The notes under the pieces were generated by a model, which made no database searches, was not told where the DNA came from, and saw nothing but the letters and a program-made list of their open reading frames with translations. A stretch of DNA of 64,000 nucleotides from Geosiphon pyriformis (Eukaryota; Glomeromycota; Glomeromycetes; Archaeosporales; Geosiphonaceae): positions 359,461 through 423,460 of the forward strand of contig JAAOMT010000109.1 in the NCBI GenBank assembly GCA_016748015.1, in the 5' to 3' direction. Positions 23,066 to 33,529 of this stretch are shown in pieces. The position numbers were made by a program, and so were the translations under genes. How positions within the stretch are numbered: the stretch's first letter is position 1; each line of letters opens with the position of its first letter.

Positions 23066-23780
23066 ATGGAAGAAGAAAACACAACAACCAAAAAAATAAC
23101 TAGTAGCTGGGAGAGATTCTACTCACACAAGCCACTAAAACAACTACCATATATTCTATTCAAATGCCAAGATTGTGGCAAGAAACTTTCTTTTATAGGA
23201 GCTTGGATTACACTTAACAAAGATTACTGGATGCAAACACACTATTACTGCAAGCCATGCCACTGAAAATGATATGGCTATCCAAAACAACAAGACAAGT
23301 GAAACAACGAACCATGTCTCACTTGTGGAGAACAATTACTCAATGAAAGAATATGGAACAACATTTCTGGACAAGGAGAAATGTGTAATGCTTTATGCCA
23401 ATACACAATCCTTATCAGTGACTGGGTAAGTCATGGAATGCTTATTACTGCCACCTGGCACTGAGCAATTTTTTGTTTAAATGGTTATCCACACAACAAA
23501 GACGAGATCTGACAGATAGCAAATGCCAAAGTAGAAGGTGTTATGTCCAGCAAAATATTGAACATCAAGAACAACCCTCCAGAACCAGTCAACATTGTTC
23601 TGATTCCCAATCCAGATGCTTTTCTGGATCTGGAAGCAGGTCCAGAAGAATTTCATGAGCATTACCAGAATTTGGCACTAACAAGAAAAAAGCAAGAACA
23701 GCACTTAGGAGAAATAAATATCTGATTATGTGACTACTGTTTAATTCCATGTGACTTTTAGTATTGTAATAAGTGTGACC
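23066..23780 (+). pseudogene. Element C Cys-rich domain of Pol
   Basis: Three clusters: CQDCGKKLSF...YYCKPCH (about 23,166-23,264), PCLTCGEQLL...MCNALC (about 23,313-23,400), and CDYCLIPCDF...YCNKCD (23,729-23,779). Between the second and third is a conserved EFHEHYQNLALTRKKQEQHL helix. The domain is collinear in A, B, E and F. Paired CxxC motifs suggest two or three zinc sites; I do not recognise the family. Four in-frame stops. Confidence 0.65.
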
Positions 23781-23803
23781 TTATCTACAATCCACCACCA
23801 TGT

Positions 23804-24016
23804 ATGATCTACATAATTCCAGAAGAAGATGAACCAATTAACAACTGCACATTGGAATTGGAATCAATTTTCAATCCCAATTCAAACTCTGACAACAACA
23901 ATGACAAAAACAATGGTTTCAGCTCTGCTCAATATGACAAAAAAAATAATGGGAATTCAGACTCTGATTCAAACCCCAAAACATACATCACACTTTCTGA
24001 TCTTTCCAAGGAATAA
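23804..24016 (+). pseudogene. Element C acidic Asn/Ser-rich linker
   Basis: Reads IPEEDEPINNC then a run rich in Asn, Asp and Ser, ending KTYITLSDLSKE. It joins the Cys-rich domain to dUTPase. The same linker, with other Asn counts, is at 17,200-17,406 in B and 34,223-34,483 in E. Confidence 0.7.
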
Positions 24017-24052
24017 GAACTCAAATGATATAGCAACAACAATGAAGGTATC

Positions 24053-24517
24053 ATGTCAAAATATGCACATAATACAGATGCAGGGTTTGATTTAAGATAT
24101 TCAGGGAAAAAAGCCATTAAATTGGAACCATATTCGTGCACATGCATTGATTTCAAAGTAGCATTGAAAATTCTAGCAACAATAATGGTTCAACTAGCAT
24201 CTAGAAATAGTTTAGCAAAAAAGGGAATCAACATCAGAGGAGGAATAATTGACACAGAATATGTGGGAAATATCATTGCAATCCTACAAAATGATTCAGA
24301 AAGGACCTATATTATAAAACCAAATAAAAAGATAGCACAGACAATATTCCTGTCTTTGATGAAAGTAGCTCAATTAGTATCAGTGGGAAACAAAGAAGAA
24401 TTAGGGATTACAGTAAAAGAAATACAGAGATTTGGGTCTACAGATAGAATAAATATGCCAGTCAATATGGCAGAAAAAAAAGTTATTGACAAGAAAAAAA
24501 TTATCTCCACCCATTAA
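24053..24517 (+). CDS. Element C dUTPase domain (trimeric type)
   Basis: Would hydrolyse dUTP to dUMP and pyrophosphate, limiting uracil in new cDNA. The open frame has 154 codons from ATG. Trimeric dUTPase motifs in order: 1 TDAGFDLRY (residues 8-16), 2 ASRNSLAKK (49-57), 3 GGIIDTEYVG (63-72, with catalytic Asp67 and Tyr70), 4 PNKKIAQTIF (90-99), 5 RFGSTDR (126-132). Length is normal for the family, and this is the only Pol domain in the window without an internal stop. It follows the Cys-rich domain and precedes RT, presumably as part of Pol. Motif 4 has NKK where GDR is usual. Activity is not proven. Confidence 0.85.
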   Translation: MSKYAHNTDAGFDLRYSGKKAIKLEPYSCTCIDFKVALKILATIMVQLASRNSLAKKGINIRGGIIDTEYVGNIIAILQNDSERTYIIKPNKKIAQTIFLSLMKVAQLVSVGNKEELGITVKEIQRFGSTDRINMPVNMAEKKVIDKKKIISTH

Positions 24518-24547
24518 CCAATCTCTATTCTACCATACAATAATTAC

Positions 24548-25819
24548 ATGGTCAGAATAGAAAGAAAAGTAAAAGATCAGGTTCAGATTTTTGAAACAGA
24601 AACAAAACTTTGTGAATCAGGAAAAATTGGATTAGTCAATTTACACATACCAGTCAAGAACCACAGTTACATTAAAATTCCCATTTACAACAACATGGGA
24701 GAACTCATTAAGATATTAGAAGAAACTATCATTGAACATTTAACTACTGAAATTGAGAATCAACTATTAAACACTATTTCAGACTTTTCACAACTGTGTG
24801 GATATGTAGATATTACATCTCAAATCATATATGAACGAGAAAAATGTTATCTGCTTCAACCAGAACAATTGAAACAGATGAACTTGGGAAATCTAGATCC
24901 ATTACAATATATGCAACTCAAGATATTACTTAACAATTTCAATGACATCTTTGCAAGTGAAAATGAATTTGGCAGAACTGACATCATCCAATACCAAATC
25001 AAAACTGGAGATGCAATACCAATTAAACAGAAAGCATACAAAGTACCACCAGCTAGCCATAAAATCATTCATCAAAAAATCAATCGGATGCTTAACAATG
25101 GGCTAATTCAGCCATTAATGAGTCCATAGTTATCACTAGTGGTACTAGTCTGGAAGAAGAATAGAAAAATTTGCTTTTGTGTAGATTACTGAAAACTAAA
25201 TAGAGTAACAAAAAAAGATAGCTATCTAATTCCAAAGATCCAAGAGCTTTTCAATGCTTTTGGAAGAAAAAAATGGTTCTTAACTTTGAATTTAGACAGC
25301 AATTACTGGCAAGTAGCCATGAAACTGGAAGACAAAAAGAAAACAGCTTTTACAACTCAGGAAAGAAACTTTGAATTTAAAGTAATGCCATTTGGCTTGA
25401 TAAATGCTCCAGCCATTTTCCAGTGACTTATGAAAATTGTTTATACTAGACTACTATGAAAATCAGTAGTCATATACCTAGATAACACCAATGTGTTCTC
25501 AAAAACATTCAATAATCATTTGTATCATCTCCAACAAGTGTTTGAAAGACTAAAAAAAGCCGGATTAAAGCTAAATGCAACCAAATGTTTCTTTGGAAAG
25601 ACTAAACTCAAGTTTTTGGGACATGTGGTAAGCAAAGACAGAATCAAAACAGATTCAAACAAGATTGAGATTGTCAAGAACTTTTTAGTACCAAATAATC
25701 TCACAGAACTAAGAGCATTTTTGGAATTTGCTGAATACTACTGCTGCTTTATTAAAAACTTTTCCAAAATAGCTCAACCACTACACCAACTCCAAACAAA
25801 GAACACCAAATATGCATGA
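24548..25819 (+). pseudogene. Element C reverse transcriptase
   Basis: A 193-codon frame (24,548-25,129) holds the protease-RT connection and ends HQKINRMLNNGLIQPLMSP. Next come CFCVDYxKLNRVTKKDSYLI, FLTLNLDSNYWQVAM, EFKVMPFGLINAPAIFQ, VIYLDNTNVFSKT and the thumb TKCFFGKTKLKFLGHVVSKD (frame 25,493-25,819). Motif A Asp is Asn (LNL for LDL, about 25,286-25,294) and motif C is YLDN (25,475-25,486), so both catalytic sites are altered. Stops replace Trp (25,126), Arg (CGA to TGA, two sites) and Trp. Confidence 0.88.
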
Positions 25820-26275
25820 ACCAAAATTCAGCAAGAAGCTTTTGATACATTAAGAAGAAAGCTTATTCAAGCTCTAGTACTAATCTATTCAGACTATAGC
25901 AAGCCATTCATAATTACAACTGATGCATCTGGCCAAGCATTGGGAACAGTATTATTTTAGAAAAAACCAGACAGACGAGAACATTCAGTAGTGTATGTCA
26001 GTAGAAGCTTAAGTCCAGCTAAAAAAAATATGGAACTCCAGCACTGGAACATTTAGCTATCTATTGGGCTGTTATCAAGTGGAAAAAATACTTGAATCAA
26101 AAGTTTGATGTATATACTAATTACAAAGAATTGACTTCAATCCAGAAGCAAAAAATTTGGAGATGATTGTCATGCCAGATGGAAAATAGAACTTTCACTA
26201 TTCAATTATACAATACATTATAAAAAGGGAAAAAACAATGGAAATGCTGACAGTTTGTCACAAATAAGATAAATC
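25820..26275 (+). pseudogene. Element C RNase H
   Basis: Reads FDTLRRKLIQALVLIYSDY, PFIITTDASGQALGTVLF (first catalytic Asp kept), VVYVSRSLSPAKK, a frameshift, LEHLAIYWAVIKW (Glu kept), VYTNYKELTSIQ (Asp now Asn) and GKNNGNADSLSQ. It would remove RNA from RNA-DNA hybrids. Confidence 0.82.
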
Positions 26276-26299
26276 TAAAAAAAAAAAAACCATTTCAAC

Positions 26300-27700
26300 C
26301 CAAAAATATAACAAAACATGAATATACAAAAATACTAACAACTTCAGCATTATATAAATACTCAATTGTTCAAGGAGAAATTATCTTAAAAGAAACAAAA
26401 CAACATAAAACAGCAATCAAAATATTTTATCAACCATCAAAATATATTTTACTAGAAGAACAAAGAAAATTCTGATCAACCAACCAGAGTAATTACAGAA
26501 CCAAAAAAAAAGACAATATTATTCAACATGCATTCAGATTTAACAGCAAGACATTTTCATAAAGAAGTAACTATGGAAAGAATCAAAAAGAGATACTATT
26601 GGCCATCAATGTATTCAGACATCATCTAATATGTTTAAAATTGTGATGCTTGTCAGAGAAGAGATGGAACAAAACTTAGTGAACCATTAAGACCAATCAA
26701 AGTAGGATAACCATTCGATTACATTAGAATTGACTTAGTCGAACCATTAACAATTACCAATAGAGGCAACAGATATATTGCAGTAGCTATGGACTATCTG
26801 ATCAAATAGCCAGAAGCAAAAGCCATTTAAAAAGCAGATACAGAATCTGTTGCCAAATTCATTTATCAAAATTTGATTTGTCAACATGGATGTCCAAAAG
26901 AACTATTATCAGATTAAGGAACACACTTGTGAATAAAACATTGACAGAATTAAGTCAAAGATTTGGGATAAAAAGACCATTATTATTATCATACCATCCA
27001 TAAACAAATGGGCTAGTTAAAAGGTTTAACAGAACATTGTGTAAAGCCATTGTCAAAATCAGTCAAAAAAACCAAAACAAATGGAATTTGTTTATACTAT
27101 CAGTATTATTTGCTTATCAGACAATAAAACAAGACTATACAAGCAACACCATTTGAATTAGTATATGGTAGAACAGCAACATTATCAGTTGAAATAGAAG
27201 TCAACACTTATTCAACAAAATCAATAATAAAAGACAATTTTTAAAAAAAGTTGCTAAGAAGAGTATATAAATTAATGGGAACACTAGAAAACAAATGGCA
27301 AAAAGCAGCTGATAACATTCAAAAGTCACAAAAAAAACAAAAAGAAAGACACAATAACCAACTATCAGATAAACTAGTTGGATTCAAGATTGGAAACAAA
27401 GTACTTTTACATTATACTAAAGTAGAAAAACAATGGAGTAGAAAATTTGACCCCAAATAAGATAGACCATTTTACATAGAAAAAATTCTTGGAAATGAAG
27501 CTTACAAATTAAGGTTGAACAACAAAATTTTAACCAAAACAGTACATGGTAATTGACTGAAACCATATTACCATATAGTGTTACCAACCACCAGTAATAT
27601 TCCACAATTAGGAGTACAGAGAATACTAGTCCAACCAGATAAAATTCTATGAGATCTGGAACCAATCATAATCATTGGACCAAACACGTAAAATTGAATA
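26300..27700 (+). pseudogene. Element C integrase
   Basis: HHCC zinc region: MHSDLTARHFHK, IKKRYYWPSMY, CDACQRRDGT (26,530-26,670). Catalytic core: YIRIDLVEPL (Asp), ELLSDxGTHL (Asp), NGLVKRFNRTL where the expected Glu is Lys (27,013-27,024). C-terminal part: KVLLHYTKVEKQWSRKFDPK (27,251-27,460 open frame), YKLRLNNKILTKT and PYYHIVLPTTSN, a GPY/F-like module. No chromodomain seen. Many stops and at least two frameshifts. Confidence 0.85.
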
Positions 27701-27731
27701 ATAAAAAGAGAATATAAAAAACATAATAGAC

Positions 27732-28391
27732 ATGACAGAAGACTTCAGAAAAATGGAAATCACTGACAACATCCACTCACTGGCACAACAAATCTTCCAA
27801 TTAATTTAACAACAGAATATAGAAATTATTATTAATCAACAAACTATTAGATACCAAAATACTAGAAAAATACTGAAATACAAAAATCAAAAAAAAACAG
27901 AAAACACTATTGACAAAATGGTTCTAAAAATAAAATTAGCAATAGAAGAACCAACAATTGTCACCACATATCAAGAGTTGACCAAAGAAATTTGGAAATG
28001 GTAGATACATGAATTTCCAAGAAACTTTTGTTATTTCCACTTGGAACAACACTTGAGTATTTAGAACTTATACAGAAATAAAACAAAACGATTATTTAAC
28101 ACAACAATATTGCAACAACTGGAACAATTTGTGGGCAAAAACAATTTAACAATACAAGCAAGAGCCATCTATTGATTGCATGCTAGATTCTAAGACAGAC
28201 TGGAAATTTTATTCAATCCGAAAATGGATTTCATTACAGTTAACCAAATGGGAAAAATAACCAACACCCAATTTGAAGAATTACAGAACAAAATAACTCA
28301 AGTAATTCTCGAAAAAAAAGTTCAAGAAATACTCAAAAACAGAAAATTAGAGTTAAGAGATTTGGAAGATCTTGACAAAGCTCAATATTAA
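27732..28391 (+). pseudogene. Element C ORF3 in the env position
   Basis: A 220-codon frame downstream of and overlapping the integrase end in another frame. The first ATG is at 27,732; a second at 27,753 aligns with ATA in B and F and may be the original start. It reads KMEITDNIHSLAQQIFQLI, then EIWKWxIHEFPRNFCYFHLEQ, LQQLEQFVGKNNLTIQARAI, LEILFNPKMDFITVNQMGK, and a charged coiled-coil-like end FEELQNKITQVILEKKVQEI, finishing AQY-stop. Five internal stops. Collinear in B, E and F. No signal peptide or membrane segment is visible, so it is not a typical envelope protein. Function unknown. Confidence 0.75.
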
Positions 28392-28405
28392 AAAAAAAGG
28401 AATAA
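28389..28405 (+). other. Element C polypurine tract
   Basis: Purine-rich AAAAAAAAGG-AATAA between the ORF3 stop and the 3' LTR; equivalents are AAAAAGAAGGAAATAA in E (44,240-44,255) and AAAAAGAAAAAAATAA in B (48,400-48,415). Primes plus-strand DNA in LTR elements. Confidence 0.7.
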
Positions 28406-29285
28406 TATTACTCATAGAATATAGGAAATATATATTAGCATAAATTAGCCAATCAGAAATAACTGTAGTAAATGTGGAATTTCAGAATTTTTCTCAAGAG
28501 GAATTGCAGGATTCCAAGAATTTCAGAATTTTCATATAAAAAATTGCAGGATTCCAGAATTCCAGGATTTCTCTTAAGAAAAATTGCAGAATTCCAGAAA
28601 TTCCAAGATTTTTGGTATCAAGAAGTGAGAAATCAAAAAATCTCAATTATGTATATATAGCAGTAGTATTAGAAGAAAAAAAAAGGGCAGAATTTTTTAA
28701 TTAGAGACTTCTCAGTTTAGATTTAATCTAAGCAATCTTTTAAATTACAAATATTAATAAATAATTATTCATTATCTCTAATTTTACTCTTTCTATCAAC
28801 ATTTTATGTTGATAACAAGTAATACTTAATCACACTAAAACAATAGCTCTTGATCACGGCTATTGATGAAATACTAACTTGCAAATTGTCTTGGCTTATT
28901 TTCTTTATTTTTTTTGTTTTTTTTTCTTTTTTTCATTTCTGTGATTTTATTATTGTGTACTAATTAATTGAAAGAAAATAATGTACAGAGTACTGACATC
29001 AAAGTGACTGGTAAAAAACCCCGAAATAAGAGTAGAACACTTAATTGAGAATAGCTTACCAGAAAGATTACTGGTTATTACATTGAGAAAAAAATTGATG
29101 AAACTGCGGTTTCTAGAAGCTACGGATAATACTATCAGTTAAATCTCTGTTTATTATACAAAAAACTCTACAACAACACCTTCAGATCAATATCATTTTC
29201 AGAAACCACCACCATAATTCAATTAATTAAGCACCAAGTTACAGGTTGTTATTTGATTTGAAACCCCAAATAATTATTTGTAATA
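28406..29285 (+). repeat. Element C 3' LTR
   Basis: 880 bases, partner of 19,351-20,174. The extra length is mostly one more U3 repeat unit in 28,471-28,640. TATGTATATATAG at 28,648-28,660. Ends TATTAC...GTAATA, decayed from TGTTAC...GTAACA. Confidence 0.92.
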
Positions 29286-29390
29286 TTATACAAAATAGAA
29301 AATAAAATCATTATTATTTAATTATATTATATATTATAAAAAAGAAAAAAAAATAGAAAAGTTGATAATTTGTTATAAATAAAACAAATC
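29286..29390 (+). pseudogene. Element B RNase H, part 2
   Basis: Resumes after element C with AAAATAGAAAATAAAATC (KIENKI-like, aligned to WKIELS in C) and VDNLLxINKT, the equivalent of the GNADSLSQ end. It proves that C split a once continuous gene. Confidence 0.75.
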
Positions 29391-29588
29391 TAAAAACATT
29401 TCAATTCAAAAATATAACAAAAATAAACACACAAAAATATCAAAAATTTCAACATTATATTAATACTCAATAGATTTAAAATTGTAATGTTTATCAGAAA
29501 AAAAAAAGAACAAAACCTAAAAAATCATTAAGACCAATTAAAGTAAAACAACTGTTTAATTAAATTAAAATTAACTTAGTCAGATTAT
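29391..29588 (+). pseudogene. Element B integrase, part 1
   Basis: Corresponds to C integrase from the post-RNase H spacer to just past the zinc region (FKIVMFIRKKKEQNLKNH, then RPIKVKQLFNxIKINLV). The first catalytic Asp is Asn (ATTAACTTAGTC). A large part of the N-terminal zinc region is missing compared with C. Cut at 29,588 by the E LTR and resumed at 45,201. Confidence 0.65.
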
Positions 29589-30522
29589 TGTTATTCATAA
29601 AAAAAAGCACAAGAGAAATAGTAAGAAAATAGACCAATAGGAAAAGAGTATTGAGTATATAAACACATTGCTGGTAAATTATAGTACATTGCTCAGCAAT
29701 GTGAACAATGTCAATAAATTATAACATATTGCTTAGCAATATAAACAATATTAGTAAATTAGAACACATTACTTAGCAATATAAGTATTGTTTAAGAAAC
29801 TATAGCACATTGCTCATGAATGTATAAGATCTCATAGAATATCAATTATATATATATAGTAAAAGTATTAGAAGCAAAAAAGACAAAATTTTCAAAAAGC
29901 TAGAATTTATAGCAAAAACACTCAGTTAAAAGCAGTTCAAATTCATATTACATATTAATAAATTATTTATTACTACTTAAATCTATATTATCATTGCTTA
30001 ATTAAAGAATATCAAATTATCTCTGTTCTATTAATACTCTATGTTGATAAAAGTCAATACTTAATTACACTAGAACAATATCTCTTAATTATGGCTATTA
30101 ACAAGATACTAATTCTTATTTTCTTTTCTTATTTTCTTATTTTTCTTTTATTTCTTTTATTTTTTTGTTGTTTGTTGATTTATTAACTAATTAAAAAAAT
30201 TAAGCACTAAGTAATTGATATCAAAAATAGTCTAATAAAAGACTTCAAAGGAAAGGTATAAAGTTAAAAAAATTTACTGATAGCTTATTAGAAAAGTATA
30301 ACTGCCAGAATAAACTGGCCATTATGCTGAAGAAAAAAATTTAATGGAATTGCAATTTCAGAAAGCTACTAACACAATCATTAAATTTTTGCCTATTATA
30401 CAAAGAACTCAACCAAAACTTTCAGACAACCAAAACCTTAAAAATTACCAACTATATTAATTATTGAACACCAGTTATGAGTTTGTTATTTATTCTAACC
30501 ACCCAAATAATTACCTGTAATA
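29589..30522 (+). repeat. Element E 5' LTR
   Basis: 934 bases, TGTTAT...GTAATA. U3 has about four roughly 50-base repeats (CACATTGCT, TAGCAATATAAACAATATTAG-like) at 29,660-29,830, a TATATATATAG box near 29,846-29,859, the shared ACAATATCTCTTAATTATGG block and a T-rich run. Mismatches to the 3' LTR over the last 70 bases are all transitions. Confidence 0.9.
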
Positions 30523-30524
30523 TT

Positions 30525-30541
30525 TGGTGCTCTCTGTGAGG
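30525..30541 (+). other. Element E primer binding site
   Basis: TGGTGCTCTCTGTGAGG two bases after the LTR; the least decayed version in the window, so the best query for the tRNA primer. Confidence 0.72.
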
Positions 30542-30587
30542 TATAATCCAGCAAAAAACCAGCACTAACAGCAATTATCTAAAACAG

Positions 30588-32375
30588 TAGCAGAATCAGA
30601 AGAAATAAGGACAAACCACTTGAAATTCATAAAATTTTTATTTCAACATTACCAAAATCATCTGAGATTGACAAATAATAGTTGGCCAACAGAATCAGTT
30701 TTCAATTGTTATGTTAACAAACAAATTGTATACTACTTAGAAAGTCAAAGAGATTTAGAATTTGCTTTTAACAATTTTTTTAATGAATTACTTCAATATA
30801 TTACACTTCCACAAAATTATCTATTTATACCATAAATTACAAAAATAAACAAAAAAATTGAAAAAATACACCAAATAAAAATTCTTTATCATCTTTGCAG
30901 ACAAAAAAAAGGAAGATTGTAAACACCAGCAGGAACACTAAGACAGATAAAACCACCTACTTGAAAGAAACTAAGAGTCAATTTACTGATACATTTATCA
31001 TACTATTACATATTCAGAAGTACCATCAATATAACATTAGCAGGCATGTCTATATTTAATGCAAAAACATTATTAGTTAGAATTTTGTTCCAAAGTAAAC
31101 AGAAAAAAGCTAAACTATTGAAAACCTATAGTAATTATTTTGAAAGATTTAATTTATGATTAACAATACTATTAGAACTTTGATTACCACTACTACTATT
31201 AGATTTTAGAGCTACCAGTTCTTAGAAAATAACTGACTTTAAGGAAAAGGAAGATAGCAATTAAAAAATTAATATTCAAAATCTGATCACAGAAAACCTA
31301 GAAATTCAAACGCCAATTGTTCAAACTCAGTAAAATCTGAACAATTCAAACTCTGCTTCTATTGTTCTCCAAAATCTACCTCTAGTAATTATAATAAATC
31401 TACTAGTTGTTCTAATTACCAAACAACAACAACAACAGCTGTAACTATTATTCCAACAACAACTTTAACAACAACTACAACCACAATAGCAACAACTTTA
31501 ACAACAATTACAAACATAATAGCAACAACTTTAACAGTAATTACAATTACTACAATAACAACTTTAATAACAACAATTATAACTGGTATTAATAATCTAT
31601 GTACCAATTACAAAACTTAAAAAATTTATTGATAAAAAAAATAGTATGCAAATCTGGCTTAATAATGTGAAAAAAGCCATTACAGCCAATAGATAAAATA
31701 ATGTCAAAGCATTATAGACAATGTTATACTTTTTTCAGGATACTGCCAACTCATGGTATCAAAGCTTAATTCAGAAACCCCAAGACTTTAACATGTTTTA
31801 ACTAGAATTTCTAAGATATTTAGTAATAATAATAGCATCAATCACTTAGCAAATACTTTCACAATTATTAAACAAAGAAATACTAAAGCCATCACCACTT
31901 ATCTAAGATGCTTCCATAAAAATTTGCACCAAATACAAGCAATTGACATGAATTACTTTACAGTACTACAGATTTTGAACCAATTTATCTATGGACTATG
32001 CAGTAGTATTCTCCAATGTGTATGTTCAATGTATTTACAAACTCTCTAAGACACAATTATCCATGCCCAAGATTTCAAATCAGCTGAACTAAAAATTAAT
32101 TATACCCAAGCCATTAATCTAGTAATGAACAGATTATCTGAATTGGACTCCAAGTTAAAACAATTTAGTAATTCTATTAATCAAAAATTAAAAAAATATT
32201 TAGCTAACAATCAAGCAATTTATAAACTATCATAATGTTACAATAATCCAGGAAACACAAATAGTCCCCAAAATCAACCATGTTTATTATCATCAATCAA
32301 TTAATAGTGGTGACAAGAGATGCATAGTTGCCATTATTGTGGTAAACAAAAACATTTACAATTCAAATATTGCAA
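30588..32375 (+). pseudogene. Element E Gag
   Basis: An open frame at 30,620-30,835 reads FLFQHYQNHLRLTNNSWPTES, nearly as in C. The Gln-rich middle (31,420-31,600) has decayed to a CAA/ACA repeat. Core: WYQSLIQKPQDFN and FLRYLVIIIASITxQI-like text, then a zinc knuckle at 32,329-32,373, CHYCGKQKHLQFKYC, with His-X5-Cys spacing. Stops throughout. Confidence 0.78.
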
Positions 32376-32759
32376 ATAGTTAAGTAATTAATGATCAGAA
32401 AATCAGTATTAAAACTTTGATCACCAGTTTTAAACTTCAAATTATCATCCAAATCAAGAATCTTATTAACCAAATTACTTAATAATAATACAACAACAGG
32501 TATATATACCACCAATGAATTAAATTCTAATACCAGATATCTATCAACTCTAGCAGTCATCAATAATTTATCAGCCAGCCACAATTTAAATATTGTTACA
32601 AAACTTAGATTAAATATCTGAAAATCCAAGACTAAAAATTACTTACACTCAACAAAACTGGCAATCGGTAATAATAATATATTAACTAATCCCCAGCTTA
32701 TTGCAACAGTTATCAGAAGCACACCAACAAAGTTTGGGAACAGAGTACTCTCAAAACCC

Positions 32760-33400
32760 AAGTTCTCAGAACTATTTAAGTCTTTTGATTACCCAAAAGA
32801 TGCTTTATCCAACAACCTAAAATCCAATCCAAAGTAATCAATCAACCACAATATACTTTTAGTAATCATCACTAATAACAAATTATTAACTATTATCTTT
32901 TCATTCAAAATTGAAAAACTTACAACAACATCTTTTTTTAATAAAGTTGCTCTTAATACCAAACTTATTATAATGATATATACTGATGCCAAAGTTAATA
33001 GTCAGTCTATTAAACTGATTCTAGACAATGAATTAGCCAGCAGCATTATTAAATAACAATTTATAGACCAATTAGGTCACCAAGTTGATTGTATTGTCAG
33101 CATCAAAATTATTATAGCTAATAAAGTGACCAAAACTTTTATTGGTAAAATTGATAACTTTTTTTTTAAAGTTAATAGCATTACCACTTTTATCAAAGTA
33201 TTAGTCATAAAAACTACTCAATACCAAGCTCTTGTTGATAATGACTGGCTGTATAAAACCAATACAGTACTTGACTGGAACACTCAGGAATTACAACTGA
33301 GCTAAATGGCCAAAATATTTAAGTACCAGCCACTTATATTTATTTTAAGACCACTACTAACAAGCAATCACTAATTGAGTTAGAAAAAAAAAAAACCTAC
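32760..33400 (+). pseudogene. Element E protease
   Basis: KLILDNELASSII near 33,017-33,055 stands for the DSGSAGSII of C; Asp is kept, Ser-Gly changed to Asn-Glu. Then VDNDWLYKTNTVLDWNTQELQ. Inactive by inference. Confidence 0.7.
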
Positions 33401-33529
33401 CTGTAAAGCCTATCAAGTTTCATGAACTGAAGAAAAACATAACAAATTACTATTCATATCTTACTGAGAAGAAAAAGGAAAAAGAAAAAAAAGAGAAGAA
33501 AAATTCACTTTAACTACTATCTTTATTTA

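Larger units (their letters stand above)
19351..29285 (+). mobile_element. Ty3-like element C (dUTPase-bearing), best preserved
   Basis: Complete element: 5' LTR 19,351-20,174, primer site, Gag, protease, Cys-rich domain, dUTPase, RT, RNase H, integrase, ORF3, polypurine tract, 3' LTR 28,406-29,285. LTR ends are TGTTAC...GTAACA (right copy TATTAC...GTAATA). It lies in B's RNase H. Flanks are CCAT on the left and TTAT on the right; alignment with C's own RNase H shows exactly four extra bases, so CCAT/TTAT is a 4-base target duplication with two C-to-T changes. Confidence 0.93.

Noticed and set aside
27732-28391. ORF3 as an envelope gene
   Set aside because: No signal peptide, membrane anchor or Cys pattern of a fusion protein; charged helices dominate.
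19351-29285. Classic repeat-induced point mutation as the proven cause of decay
   Set aside because: Hand-counted contexts are mixed (CpA 6, CpC 5, CpT 3), so strict CpA targeting is not supported by what I can see.
29660-29830. Regular repeats in the E LTR as a CRISPR array
   Set aside because: Units are imperfect and contiguous with no unique spacers, lie in an LTR and recur in the partner LTR; the context is eukaryotic.
31416-31607. Minus-strand frame rich in Val and Ile
   Set aside because: Shadow of the CAA/ACA repeat in element E Gag; no homolog or start context.
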